Of a stretch of 64,000 bases of DNA, positions 22,677 through 34,228 are shown piece by piece. Made by a program: the position numbers and the translations under genes. The notes under the pieces are model-generated. The model searched no databases and was not told the origin of the DNA. It saw nothing but the letters and a program-made list of their open reading frames with translations. Location of the stretch: NCBI GenBank assembly GCA_013399875.1, contig VXAZ01007512.1:280462-344461 (forward strand), in the 5' to 3' direction. The DNA comes from Gymnorhina tibicen (Eukaryota; Chordata; Aves; Passeriformes; Artamidae). The first letter of the stretch is position 1. The number at the start of each line of letters is the position of its first letter.

Positions 22677-23213
22677 GGTATAAATTGTAATAGCATGCAG
22701 TTAATTTTCTTCACAGCATCACATGTGGTGCTGTGGCTTATGTGACAGAAATTGTGTCGGTATTCACTGATGTTTTAGTTATTGATGCTTTAGTTATTGC
22801 TAAACAGTACTTGCACAGCATCATGACCATCTCTATTTACCTCTTTGTCCTCTCAGTGAGAAGGCTGGCTGGAAGAGGACACAGCCAAGACAGTTGAACT
22901 GCCTTAATCAGAGAGCTATCCTATGCCCTAGCATGTCATGTTCAGCAATAAAGAATGGAGATGGGTGGAAATTCTTCCTAAGTCTCTTTTGCTTGGGTGC
23001 TGGCTGGGCACTGATATTCTGGTGGTGACAGATTGGGTTTTTGCAACATTTGGAGGGGGTTTTCCTCTTTTTTTCCTTATTTAAGTGGCTTTACCCCAAC
23101 CCACAAGTATTCTCATTTTTGCCCTTTGGACTCTCTCCACATGCCACTAGCGGCAGAGTTAGTGAGTGTGCAGCTGTGTGGTCCTTAATCAGCTTGTGGC
23201 TGAAGGTGCACAC
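22677..23213 (+). mobile_element. ERVL-type LTR, diverged
   Basis: The family's order is clear although the ends are worn. AGTTAATTTTCTTCACAGCA lies near the left (from 22,699), followed by GATGTTTTAGTTATTG and an AACAGTACTTGCACAGCATC block (about 22,803). AGAGGACACAGCCAAGACAG comes next (about 22,875), with ACCCCAACCCACAAGTATTCTCATTTTTGC in R/U5 (23,094-23,123) and a right end near GTGGCTGAAGGTGCACA (23,213). AATAAA occurs at about 22,946. The left edge is extrapolated from family structure and no target duplication was identified. It lies only about 150 bp after the antisense CR1 3' end fragment. Confidence 0.75.
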
Positions 23214-26200
23214 CTGAAGGAAGACTTGGACTCCATATTGACACATTTTAGAAAAGGATTTATGTTGAAAACTTATATTCTATGGCAAAGCTTGCATGCT
23301 GTGTTAGCCGTCTATACATTGCTTAACACCTAATAGGTGTTCATTGGAGAAGGTATGGAATACTGGGTTCAGTCACCTACAGAGAAGAATTTTCAGCAAT
23401 GAGATTTTAAATTATTCTCTTTCCTTCTAGTCCAAAAAAACCCTAAACTTTTATTAAAAGTATAAGTTTTATGGAGTTATTTAGTGTCAGAGTTATAATA
23501 AATCAGGCTCAGATCTTTGCCTTGACAGAAGGACTAAAATTTGAGTTCTGGACGTATTTTTTGTTAGGGCTCCAGAGTTAACGTATGAGGAGTGACACGA
23601 CAATAATAATGGTGGAAACATCTTGTCTTCACTTATGAAATGCCTTTTCCTTTGCATTCATGGGAATAATTCCAATTCAACTTTAAAAATATTTTAATTG
23701 CCAAAATAACAACAACAATAACAACAACAACAGAAGGTATTGGTTAGGCAATAAGCCAAAAAGCCCATTATTTATAAAGCTTTATTTTTCAGAGGAAAGT
23801 ACTCAAAAGAAGAACTCTGTAGTGAAGAAATTGTCTTTAATGGATGAAATAATGTCAAAATTATAGGAAAATAATAATTCATAGTTTGAGAACTTACAAT
23901 GACACAGGAAATTGTTAAACAAAGAAATTATTCAAATAAAATCATATAACTCTCTTAAGGCAAATTAAAACACATGGACACATATATGTATGTTCATTTC
24001 TACAAATTCAATTAAGACTGAAAATATTCATGAAGATATGCTGAGTTTCCAGCACCAGGCATCATTTAAACCAGCTTTTCCACTGAACACAGGTATAGAT
24101 CAGCCTGCTGATATATATAGGTTAGCTAAATTAAAGTCAATAGCTACATGACTAGCTGGCTCATTCTCTACATACACTGAAGCCACTAGACAGCACCTGA
24201 GCACCCAATAAACAGAGTTTGGGCTAACTGACAGCTATCTCAAATAAACAGCTTACCTCCATTAGTTGTATGCTGTGTAGCAACTGGAGGAAAGTTCAGT
24301 ATTTGTGGGGTTTTTATCTTAAGATAAGATAGACAGACACTTAAGAATGACTTCTGTAAATGTTCTTTCAGGCTCTGATAGCCCTTTTCCAGAGCTGCAA
24401 AGGGAATAAAAAACCCCACCCTCTTCTGTAAAAAAGAGAAGCTGCTTATTCTTTTATGAGACTCCCATTTGAAGCAGTTCCCACTTGAATTTGCAGCATA
24501 AATAAGCATAGAAACAGCAAAGTTCTTCACCTTCAAATTTAAAGCGGGAAAATAACAGAGAGATTATCTCTCACAGACACTTCACTTGTGGGTTTTAAAT
24601 ATAACACGTGCAAAATTTGATTTTTAAAGATTAACTAGTGCAGAGATTCTACTTGAATATGCTGATTATGAAAAACCCATGAGGTAAAAATATTCAATTT
24701 TATAATGAAGATGCACAGTTTAATCTCACTGACATACTGCAATTATGATAATTTAATAATTTAATATTTGTATTATGTTTTAAACGTAACACTGTCACTT
24801 ATTGTACTACACACAGCAAGTGAGCTGGGTCTCTGTGAAGTGGATAAAAGAGTCCTGGTAACAGTCTAGAAACAGAAGACTGGAGAACTGCAACAGCCAC
24901 TATGTAAAAAGGGAATAAAGAACCTGTACTATTTCATTTAGTAGCTCCAGAACGACTTTAATGGAAAATAAGATACTGGAGCAAATAAGAGCCAGAAGTG
25001 TGGCTGTTTGAAAATCTCCAGAGCTGTGGAGGGAGGAGAGGACCATTCCTATACCTGGGAGACGGTACAGAAAAGAAATGCCGCTTTGAAAAACAACGCC
25101 ATTTGAAATAATATCTTCCAAATTTCAAGTATACTGAAGTATAATATTTTTCATGGAAAATGACCTCATAAACACAGAGATTTTGGTAGGAAAACTGGAA
25201 TGAAAAATTTTTCTGGAAAAGTCAGTCTTGAATTTGAATTGACATGAACCTGTCAGAGAAGCTAGTGGTAGCCAAATACCTGAACTCTATCATCCTTTCC
25301 ACGAGCAGCTGTTTAGATCAGTGGACAGAAAAAGACACTCAGTCAGATTTATTACTTTTTCCCATCTCCAGCTAGCACAGCTGCAGACTACTACTGTGTT
25401 CCCAGTAGCAGAAGGTGCAGCAAGGAATGTCTTTTCCTCTCCATAATGGCTTTTTTTTTTTTTTTTAAGGAGCATGTAGCCAGAACAATGGGGGGAAGGT
25501 GTTTCCAGTTTATGAGACTTCCACCATCTGTGAATATCAGACACTTCTGGAAGGTGATATAGATACAGGAGCATCTCTGAGATACTGAAGGTGAATGATT
25601 TTGGTGCAACAGCAGAATGTAAAAAAGGTGTGGTGGTCTGACCCACAATCTGGCCTCTAGTAACAATATGACAAGCAAGCACCACTTCCCTTGCCCAAAC
25701 AATCTAATGTTTACACGTAAGTATTCATTATTTTAGTATTTTTTCTTCCATTACCCTAAAACCCAAACACTTTCACTCGCAGCATATGGCAGTTAGGTTT
25801 AGAAGAGGCTTCTGTGATTTTAGACCAAGGAAATTTAGATATAAGACATAATATCCTCAAAATAGCCATAATAATTAATACCATCTCTAACTGTGAGTTT
25901 AAATCATATTCCATCATGTATTCACATGGCCATTGGGAGTCTAATCCTTTGAAACTGGAAAATAAAAAGCTCTGATTAACTAGCTCTTCCAAAACCAAAA
26001 CAAACCAGAAAATATGCTGTAGCCAGTCAAGAATGTGTATCTCTCTGATTATTTAATTGTGATGAATAATGAGAGGGAGGTTGTCTGGGTTTTCTTTCTG
26101 TTCTACTTTTAGCAGAATATATTTTATTTTACCTGAGAGCCTTTGAAGGAGTTTAAGCTTTATAACATCATTTTCCTCTGATGAAAAGTCTTGATGCCTT

Positions 26201-29200
26201 CCTCACTGACCCCTGTACTCGCCACACAATACTTGCTTAGAAGCTTTGATTCAGGTTGAACAAAGTAAAGGGACATCTTACTCTTAACTGACCTAGGTGT
26301 GATATTTCCAGCCCATTCATCTATAAAAAGTGAAGAAAAAGGCATTGCTTAGAATGAAACATACATATTATCACCTCTTACTTAAGTATGGCTCACTTAT
26401 TTAGCAGTCTTCTCCTCTTCTCTTCCACACACTTTTTCATTTCACCTTTTCTTCTCATTCTATTTTTTTTTTTTTTTGACATGTTATGAGTATGGTGCTT
26501 TTTCAATTTATATGTAGTTTATTTATTGTGCTGAAAACACATACAGCAGAATTCTTGTGTAATACAATATGATTGCTCAAAAGCAGACTACTTGCATATC
26601 AGCATATACAACCGTATCAGATAGTTTCTCAGACAGTATCTGGTGTTATAAGAGTACTGTATAATAAGAAATATGTGCCAATAGAAGCTGTTTTCTTTTG
26701 GATGTATATTTAAGGAATCATTATCAAAGTGACTGGAGTTATTTGACAATTTATTTAGGTCTGTGTGAGAACTGAATGTGCCAGTACTTTGATTTAATTA
26801 AGCTTTTGCTTCTAAAGTCAAAATGGACTACATTTCCTTCTTGCTGTACTTCATTCTACTCCGTGACAGGCAATAAATCTGTCATTGTGTATGTGGAATA
26901 TGGAAAGCTCCAATGAGAACCAGATAAAACCAGACATAACTCTACTGAGCCTGTGCAAAATTGGAGCCTGGTTTTGGAATGCAGCCTACGCAAGAAAGGA
27001 GAATCACATGGATTTCAGAATAACATAAGTCCATTTTGTCTCATTCCTCACCTACTAATTTTGTTTATGGTGGTGTACCTCAACTGAATCTTGCAGAGTT
27101 ATACGAATCTAAGCCAGTAGGGAATTTGTACCTGTGATTTTAAGAGCCTCCTTACTCATGTAAGCAAGAGAATTAGCTTCACAAGTCTATCCAGAGGTTT
27201 ATTATAGCCAATCAAATTAATATCTTAAGGAAGTTTTTCCTTTAAAGAGAATAACTGGAGGAATCTGCATGCAAATTTTGGGGAGAAATATTCTCAAAAA
27301 TGGTCATATTGGTCCTATGGCTCGAATTCTATTAAACTCCTTCTGGTATCAGTGTGTTCAGAATATTTTTTTTCTGTGCTGGAGTTCAGTGTTTAAAGGT
27401 ACAATTCGTTATAGATGATACTTACAGAAGTCAAGTTTTGAAAGCATAGTGAATTCCCAGATCTGGCTGTCTAACAGCTAAAGAGAGCAGAGAGTCTCTA
27501 GGACCTTGGAGATCATGGCACAACTTCCACTTTCACTCATATCAGGAAGCTGGTCCCTTTACAACATTTGTGCACACACTGCCTTTTGTGTATGACAGTT
27601 CACAAAATAGTATTCAAAGGTTTGAAATTGTTGATCGTCTGCCTGGAGCATATATTTACCATGACGTTAAATATCACAGGGATTTAAGAGTATGTTCAGT
27701 TGTCAGTTACCCTGATCTAAACCCAGAATAATTTCTGTAAAGTCTGTGAAATTAACCCAAAATTATGTATGTGACAGAAAAATGTTTCCTGTCACATCTA
27801 GTCTGTTAAATACTATCCCTCCCAGCTTGGAATTTTTCAGGATAAATTTCAATGGCACATGAAACTATTCAGCACTAAGTTTGCATAGTTTATTCACCTT
27901 CTGACAGTAAGAAATTATTCCAAAACTTTGCAATGTTTGGAAATCTCAGGCTGGCACAATGGTCAGTTTTGGGAATTCATGGTCTTCATTATCTAGAGAA
28001 TCTGTGACTTACACTTGTTCTAAATCAATCCCTTTATCTTTAAGACCACGATTTTTCAAAACCCACGTAGCTACCACAGCTGGATAAATAAAACAAGGAT
28101 ATTGTAGGAGAGTTTAAAGGTGCACAGTTAAATTCAGGTCAGGTACACAAGGCCTGATGTAGCCCTAGCCACCCCCCATTTCACATTTTTCCCTTCTAGA
28201 TATGCTGTTGATAGTGTGAGCAATTATTTTGGTTATGTGATAGGAAATAGTTCCTCAGAAGTAGTAATTTTAAATTTACTTTCGCTTTCCTTGAGGAAAA
28301 CAGTGATTTCTAGAGGTGTTTTAAAACCCATCTTTGGACGGGAAATTAGGACTGGATAAGAAGAACAAAGGTTCTGATTAGGCTAATTTTGCTTTTTAGC
28401 ACCTCCTGCTGATTGATGTTATGATGGGTGTTATTGTGAGTGATAAAAGTGGCACATTTATCACATGTTTATTTTAACCGGATGAAAGAAGATGAAGGCT
28501 CTAAATGCCTTCATAAGTAAATAACATTGTGTTTATTCAAGTTCTTTTAGAAATCTCAGCCTATAGAGAAAGAGTACCTAAGTCCAGCAGAAGACGCTGC
28601 CTTTGAAGGTTATGGAATTGTGAAAAACAAGCCTATAAATTTTTCTCTGTCACACAGAATTTTTAAATTATGAGATATTGGTTTCCATTGAATAAGAATA
28701 AGCTTCGAGAGGGATCAGATTTAAGTTCAAGTCAAATAGCTGCTCTAATGAAAACATTTTTGAAGATCAAAAAAAGATTGCATCTACCATGACTGGTAGA
28801 TATCTGCTGACTGAGTTACTAGTGTTCTTTTCATTAGCATGCCATCTTCTCCATTGAATTGATATTCCAGAATATTTTGGTTTTAAATGGTTACCTGAAA
28901 AAGTAAAAATATAGGCCTAGCGGCTATCAGAACAGTGAGGGACTCTTGCTCAATTATAGGATGGAATTAAATAGCCCACATAGCAATGTTGAAATTCAGC
29001 AGCCTTTGGCTATCAATTGTGTCTTTTTAATATAAAATACGTAACATAATGTTAAGCATACAGTGCAGGCCTGTGTGTTTGCCTGGAAAGACATCTAATG
29101 CTGCATGCTGTAATTGCAAAATGCAGAACGCTCTTCTGTTATGAGCAAGCACCAGTGAAATTGCCAAACAAAAGTGAAAATCAAATAGAATTTTCTTCCA

Positions 29201-32200
29201 GTCCTCTGTCTGTTAAGATCTTCTGGGCTCAAAATCATTGTGATATTTTAAATACTCATGGAAATGTATTAAAAAAACACTCAGAGTTGGAAATCAGTGT
29301 AACAGAAATTTAAGACTTATTTACTTCAGTATGAATACTGATATTATCTTTGTGTGACAAAAAATTTCACTATCTGAATGAAATTTAGGTTTTGTATATA
29401 AAAGTCTCATTATCTTTCATAGCGAAATAGGAATAATGTTGCCATCCAAGTATAGGTGCATTTTTTTGAGCTAGAATATGGTGATGAGGTAGCTGTTGTT
29501 AGGAAAACTGTTTAAAACAGCATCCAAGGGATAAGGGAAAAATATCCTAATCATGAATATTACACTTTCCACAAAATTTTTATTCAGAAAAACAGAGAGG
29601 AAAAAGAAACCTGAAATAAGAAAAAAAACCTGTTTCATCTGACTATATAAAATCTAAAGTGTGATTATCTGTCCATATGCTTCTGTGATGTACATGCAGA
29701 AAAGCATGTAGACATACTCTTTAGAGAGTATCTTCTGTGCATAATCTATAAATCTCTAATTGTGTATTTGGTAGATTTCAACATAAGAAGCCTTGCAAAG
29801 AAAAACCATTAGAAAGGACTGTGTAAAAGCAATTTTAAAAAGTGTTCTTCAGAGAGGAGGGAAAAATGAGAAAAAGCACAGGCCAGGGTATGAAAGATTA
29901 TGTTTTACCACTGTTGAAATAAATGCCAATATCGGACTCCACCTCACAAGAGGTTAAAAAAATTCATGTTGCCATTTAGCAGATTGTTTAACTAGGAAAT
30001 ACTTACAAAATATGCTTCTTCAATTTTGTAGCTCATAGTAATATATAATGATAGTGATAAAATTAATAAGAGACAACAATAAAATGTGTAACTCTCATGC
30101 AGAATACTTAATACAAAGTCTGTAACACCATGTCTTAAACTCGATGTATACTCTTATTAGATTGCTATATCCTAGCAATCCAAAAAAATGAGAAATATTT
30201 GTCTACATTACCTTGACTGATACTGACTGCCATAAATGTTACATGAGTACTCATCAATGATTAAATGAACATCACAGTGTCTTTACACCCTTTTTTTCAC
30301 TAGGTCTGGATTCTACTTCATATTGACATATTTTTCTATTTCCTAATGAAAGTAGCAGAATTTGATCTGTCCTCATTAGTAACGGCTTTTGGGATGCTGA
30401 AAATTCAGCAAAATATTATATTCTTTAGTAATTATGTTCATTGAGTAATAGCATTTTAAGGGGGAACAATTCAGAAGCCTAGTCTGTGTTGCAAGGGAGA
30501 AATGACAAACCTGTGTGTGATGACAGGAAGGTGAGACCAAGCCAACCACCTCCACGTTGCTGTGGACAGCTGGAGCTCATGGGACAAGCTCATGCTGACT
30601 GGTTTTCTGTATCCCAGAGGGAGCAGACACATGATGGAACAGCTGAGTGAAAAGGAAAGCTTGGAGCAGGGTTACAGATCTCAGATAGAGTTATTGGAAA
30701 GTTGTTGTGGCTGCATCAGAGAATGATGGTCTTGCCTGCAAAGGTTTGTGATGCTGTGAATGTAGTGGAAAGCCATGAGGCATTCATTTGTACCCCATGC
30801 GGTGCTATTTTCTATAGTTAATCTTTGTGTGTCTTTCTCTTCTCCCATGCAAAAGCACACAAAAAATTCAGATGCCATGCTGACTAACATCTTTTCAGTC
30901 TTTTGGGAAAAAGATGTGCATTTAAAGACTTTGGTTTTTTCTTTCCCTTCTTTTAACTCTTAGTCTTAGTTGGGACCCTTGATTTATGATCCTGTGGACT
31001 TATAAGCAGGGCACAGCACATCTTCACTTTACTTATATTTTGCCCCTAGTTTGTCTTGGAGCAAAATCCAAGGGAGGAAAAAAAGAAAGAAAGAAAATCC
31101 ACCTAGATTCCTAGCATCCCAGTAGTGAAATGTGCTTACCCTATTTGGAACCCTTTCTTTCTTTTTGTGGTTAAAGACAATAAAAAGTGTATTTGCTGTT
31201 GTATGCAGCTACCTAACACCATTATTATTCTTATTCTCTTAAAACTCTCACTCTTTTTTTTTTTAAACTTACTCTACTGTTACTTGTTATGAGCATTTTG
31301 CAATAGTTATATTATTTAGGGAATGGTGGCAACACTGTGTCAATTTGTTATAATAATTGCTGAAAATAGCCCGTCCACCACTGTTCACAAAAAATCCCTG
31401 TTAAAGTATCTTTTTTGATCCTTTCCTGTGTTCATTCCCCTGGGAATTCCTATAGCTATAGCTATCCTGAAGGCAAGAATCTGCTGCCTGTAGTGAAGAG
31501 GTGGCAGTTATTTTCTGAGCTGTTGTTGTTCCCATAAGAGGCCAACTCACCAATGCTATGGTTTGTTAGTCACTTAAACATCTAGCTCTTCCAAACCAGA
31601 CTCATATAAATACAAAATAGGCATTCCCTGCAAGCTGAGTTCAGCTTTTGAAGAGTAAACAAACATTTCATTAAAATGGTCTCACTAAAGACAGGCAGAG
31701 AGATCTGAACTGAGCTGTCACCTTGTATTAGTCACACTCATAAATTCTGCCATGTTACAGTGCTCACTTGCAGTATCCCAGAGAGCTTGGAAGAGGCGAT
31801 TCCCTCTCTTTGTTTTGGAGTTTCGTCTGGGGGGAGGTTATCATCTTTCTTGCAATGTCCAGTATGTTTGCATCAGTAATGTCACGCTCACTTTGTGAAC
31901 GAACATGTACTCAGATACTGACCCTGACAGCAATAATTTCCATTTGGCTAGTGCAAATATATGTTTCTCTTAGGAAGACTGCTATTTCTGTATCAGCTCC
32001 TCTCAGGTCTGAGACACAGGACTTCTGATGTTGATGGTTTTCTGGTCTTTTGGATTTTTTCCTTCAATAGCAGTGACACTGAATTCAGTCCTCACATTCC
32101 CTTTGACATTCTGACAACTGGTATCACTATGGCACAACTAGGAGTGGTTTATTACTTTTAGTAGGGCTTATTTAATTCAGCCTCACAGCATAAGGGAGTG

Positions 32201-33549
32201 GGGAAAAAAATTTAAATTCTTGCAGGAGTGCTTTTAGCATAAGAAAAATGGTCAAGAGGAATATGGAGAAAGGACAGAAAAGCAATGGTTGGAAAAACAT
32301 GTAATGTGACCGTAGTTATTAAAAGCAATGAGTCATGGAATTGGGCTTGGTAAAACATTATGAAGCAAAAAATTAGAGGAAAGAATAGCAACAGGCCTTG
32401 TAATACATATGATAAGAAATGAATAAAACCTCTGTGTCTGAGATTTTATTGGAATACTGGCTGGATGTTTTCATTCAAAGTATAGCATTCAAAAAGGAAA
32501 TATAAGTTGAGTCTAGATGAATAACTCTGGAAAGTTGTCTTTCCAACAAAAAATCAAGTAGAAACAGCTTTTTTATTAAATAGATATTACTTTGCTTTCC
32601 ACAACCCAAATGCTGTATTATTTTTAAAATTAATAAGGGGAAAAAAACCCTTGTGATTTTTAAAAAAAAAAAGACATAAAAGTAAGGAAGGATTAAATTG
32701 AGTTTTTTGTAGCTTACCTCTATGAGGCCTTGTTAAAGAAGACTGTGTAACCAGTGAAAGTGTGAGAGCTGTCTACTGCGCTCCAGTATTCCAGATTCAG
32801 GTACCATGCCCAGTCCAACACCCCTGACTGATCAGGTATTTTCCTCTCTAACCTGGACCATCAGAAAGCAATCAGTTTCTTTCACACAAACTCAGGTCCC
32901 AAACAAGGAAATTCTTTGATGCTGCCTTTGACAGGTCATCATAAAATCAATTTATTCATGAAAACAAAACACAGGAAAAACAAATGAAATAGAAATAGTT
33001 TAACATAATTAGAAAACATACTAATCTCCACCTTTTACACAATTAGCTTTGGGGACTTTTGTTCTTTCCCTGCAAGGATTTCTCTTGAACTAGTGAACCT
33101 TTTACGTCATGATACCACGGACTGTCAACTTTCTTTGATATTTTGTTTGGTTTTGGGCACATGGACCATCCAATCTCCTGAGAAAGTGAGCACTGCTTCA
33201 TAAAAAGCCAGAGCAGCTTCCTAGCCTACAAGGAAGTAGCATGCTCTTTCCCTGCAGGGCTGAGGAATGCTTCACATCCACAGATAAGCCTTCCATGTTT
33301 ATGAAGTTGGTGGTTTTTTGTACTAATAAGCAACTTGCTGAACAAAGCAAATAGTTACCTAAATGGGATATGCAGCATCTCCTTGAAAGTCAAAGGTGAT
33401 GGCAAGCAATAACCTCAAATAATAAAAGGTGTTAGAAAAAATTACTCCTATGCCTGCCATTCAAGGATATTGAAAAAAAGAACATGGGATTACCAAAATA
33501 TAGTCCCTCTGATATTTCATTCTTTCCAGGTTAATATCTGCAGAGAACT
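23214..33549. other. 10 kb AT-rich desert, no gene seen
   Basis: There is no coding exon, RNA gene or recognisable mobile element in this stretch. It holds a (CAA)n microsatellite (23,703-23,732), a 16-T run (25,451-25,466) and another T run near 26,462-26,477. The minus frame 25,290-25,685 runs across the T tract and has no family resemblance. Old, unrecognisable transposon remnants cannot be excluded. Confidence 0.6.
23703..23732. repeat. (CAA)n microsatellite
   Basis: An imperfect AACAACAATAACAACAACAA array lies in intergenic DNA. Confidence 0.9.
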
Positions 33550-34197
33550 TACCCTGAACTTACCGTCAGTCGGTGAGGGCAGCAGTGGCAGCAGCAGCGA
33601 CTGAGGTAAGCCCGGAGATGACTGTGGGATCACACTGTACAGGCGGGTTCTTGGCTCAGGGACAGCCATCAGCAGCTCAGACCCCCATGCAGATATGGAA
33701 GCTCTCGGGACCCAATCAGACATTGGGAGAGGGAGATGCCAGGACTGTCTGTGGGAGATTTAAACGTCTCCAGGGAGTGGGTGAACAGGGTGTGGCACCT
33801 CAGCCAGGGTGTGACAAAGCAGTTTGCACAGCAGTTCACAAGGGTGGGACACAGCCCCCCAGCTGTACCTGAGGAGAATTTAGGAGTGAGTCATCACCCA
33901 ACCAACTAGAAGAGAATTTACTGTGGTTTCCACTCAGTTAAAAGCCACTGTCAGAATGTGGTGATCCAGACAGACCTCACACATCAACATGCAGTTGTCC
34001 AGGTCTCCAGCTGCAATGAGTGCCCGAGCTTGTTACTAAGGCTGGAGGGCAGCAGAGATAACACCTCTCTGTGGTGTGAACAGGTGGATGAGCTACCTAC
34101 TGGCAGTGCTGAAAGAGGAAGTGGAGAGGTCAGGAATTATCAGGGAGTGCAAGGGGGACAGGTCACTGAATTCTAGAAGGTATGTCCTGGTCCTGGA
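33550..34197 (+). mobile_element. CR1 LINE 5' region with ORF1 remnant
   Basis: This block resembles the 5' UTR and ORF1 of avian CR1 rather than the usual 3' end. It starts with a GC-rich GGCAGCAGTGGCAGCAGCAG stretch (about 33,578). It continues through a CACTGTGG-like/ATGTGGTGATCCAGACAGAC block (about 33,953). It also encodes the CEQVDEL start of the ORF1 coiled-coil segment (about 34,077-34,097). The following GAAAGAGGAAGTGGAGAGGTCAGG text keeps the pattern of the coiled coil, but in a shifted frame. ORF1 protein is the RNA-binding partner of the CR1 reverse transcriptase. The copy is frameshifted and stops at 34,197, where a GGGAA repeat begins; ORF2 and the 3' end are absent. Confidence 0.75.
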
Positions 34198-34228
34198 GGG
34201 AAGGGAANAGGGAAGGGAAGGGAAGGGA
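34198..34228 (+). repeat. (GGGAA)n pentanucleotide repeat, G-quadruplex capable
   Basis: Six GGG runs are separated mostly by AA, with one ambiguous base (N at 34,208). Four successive GGG runs with two-base loops meet the usual G-quadruplex pattern on the plus strand. The repeat abuts the end of the CR1 5' fragment and the AT-rich TATATATAAATAAATAA that follows. The N may reflect length heterogeneity or alleles in the read data. Confidence 0.9.

Noticed and set aside
25290..25702. Two overlapping minus frames of 131 and 103 codons
   Set aside because: Both cross a 16-T tract (poly-Lys) and no family is recognisable.
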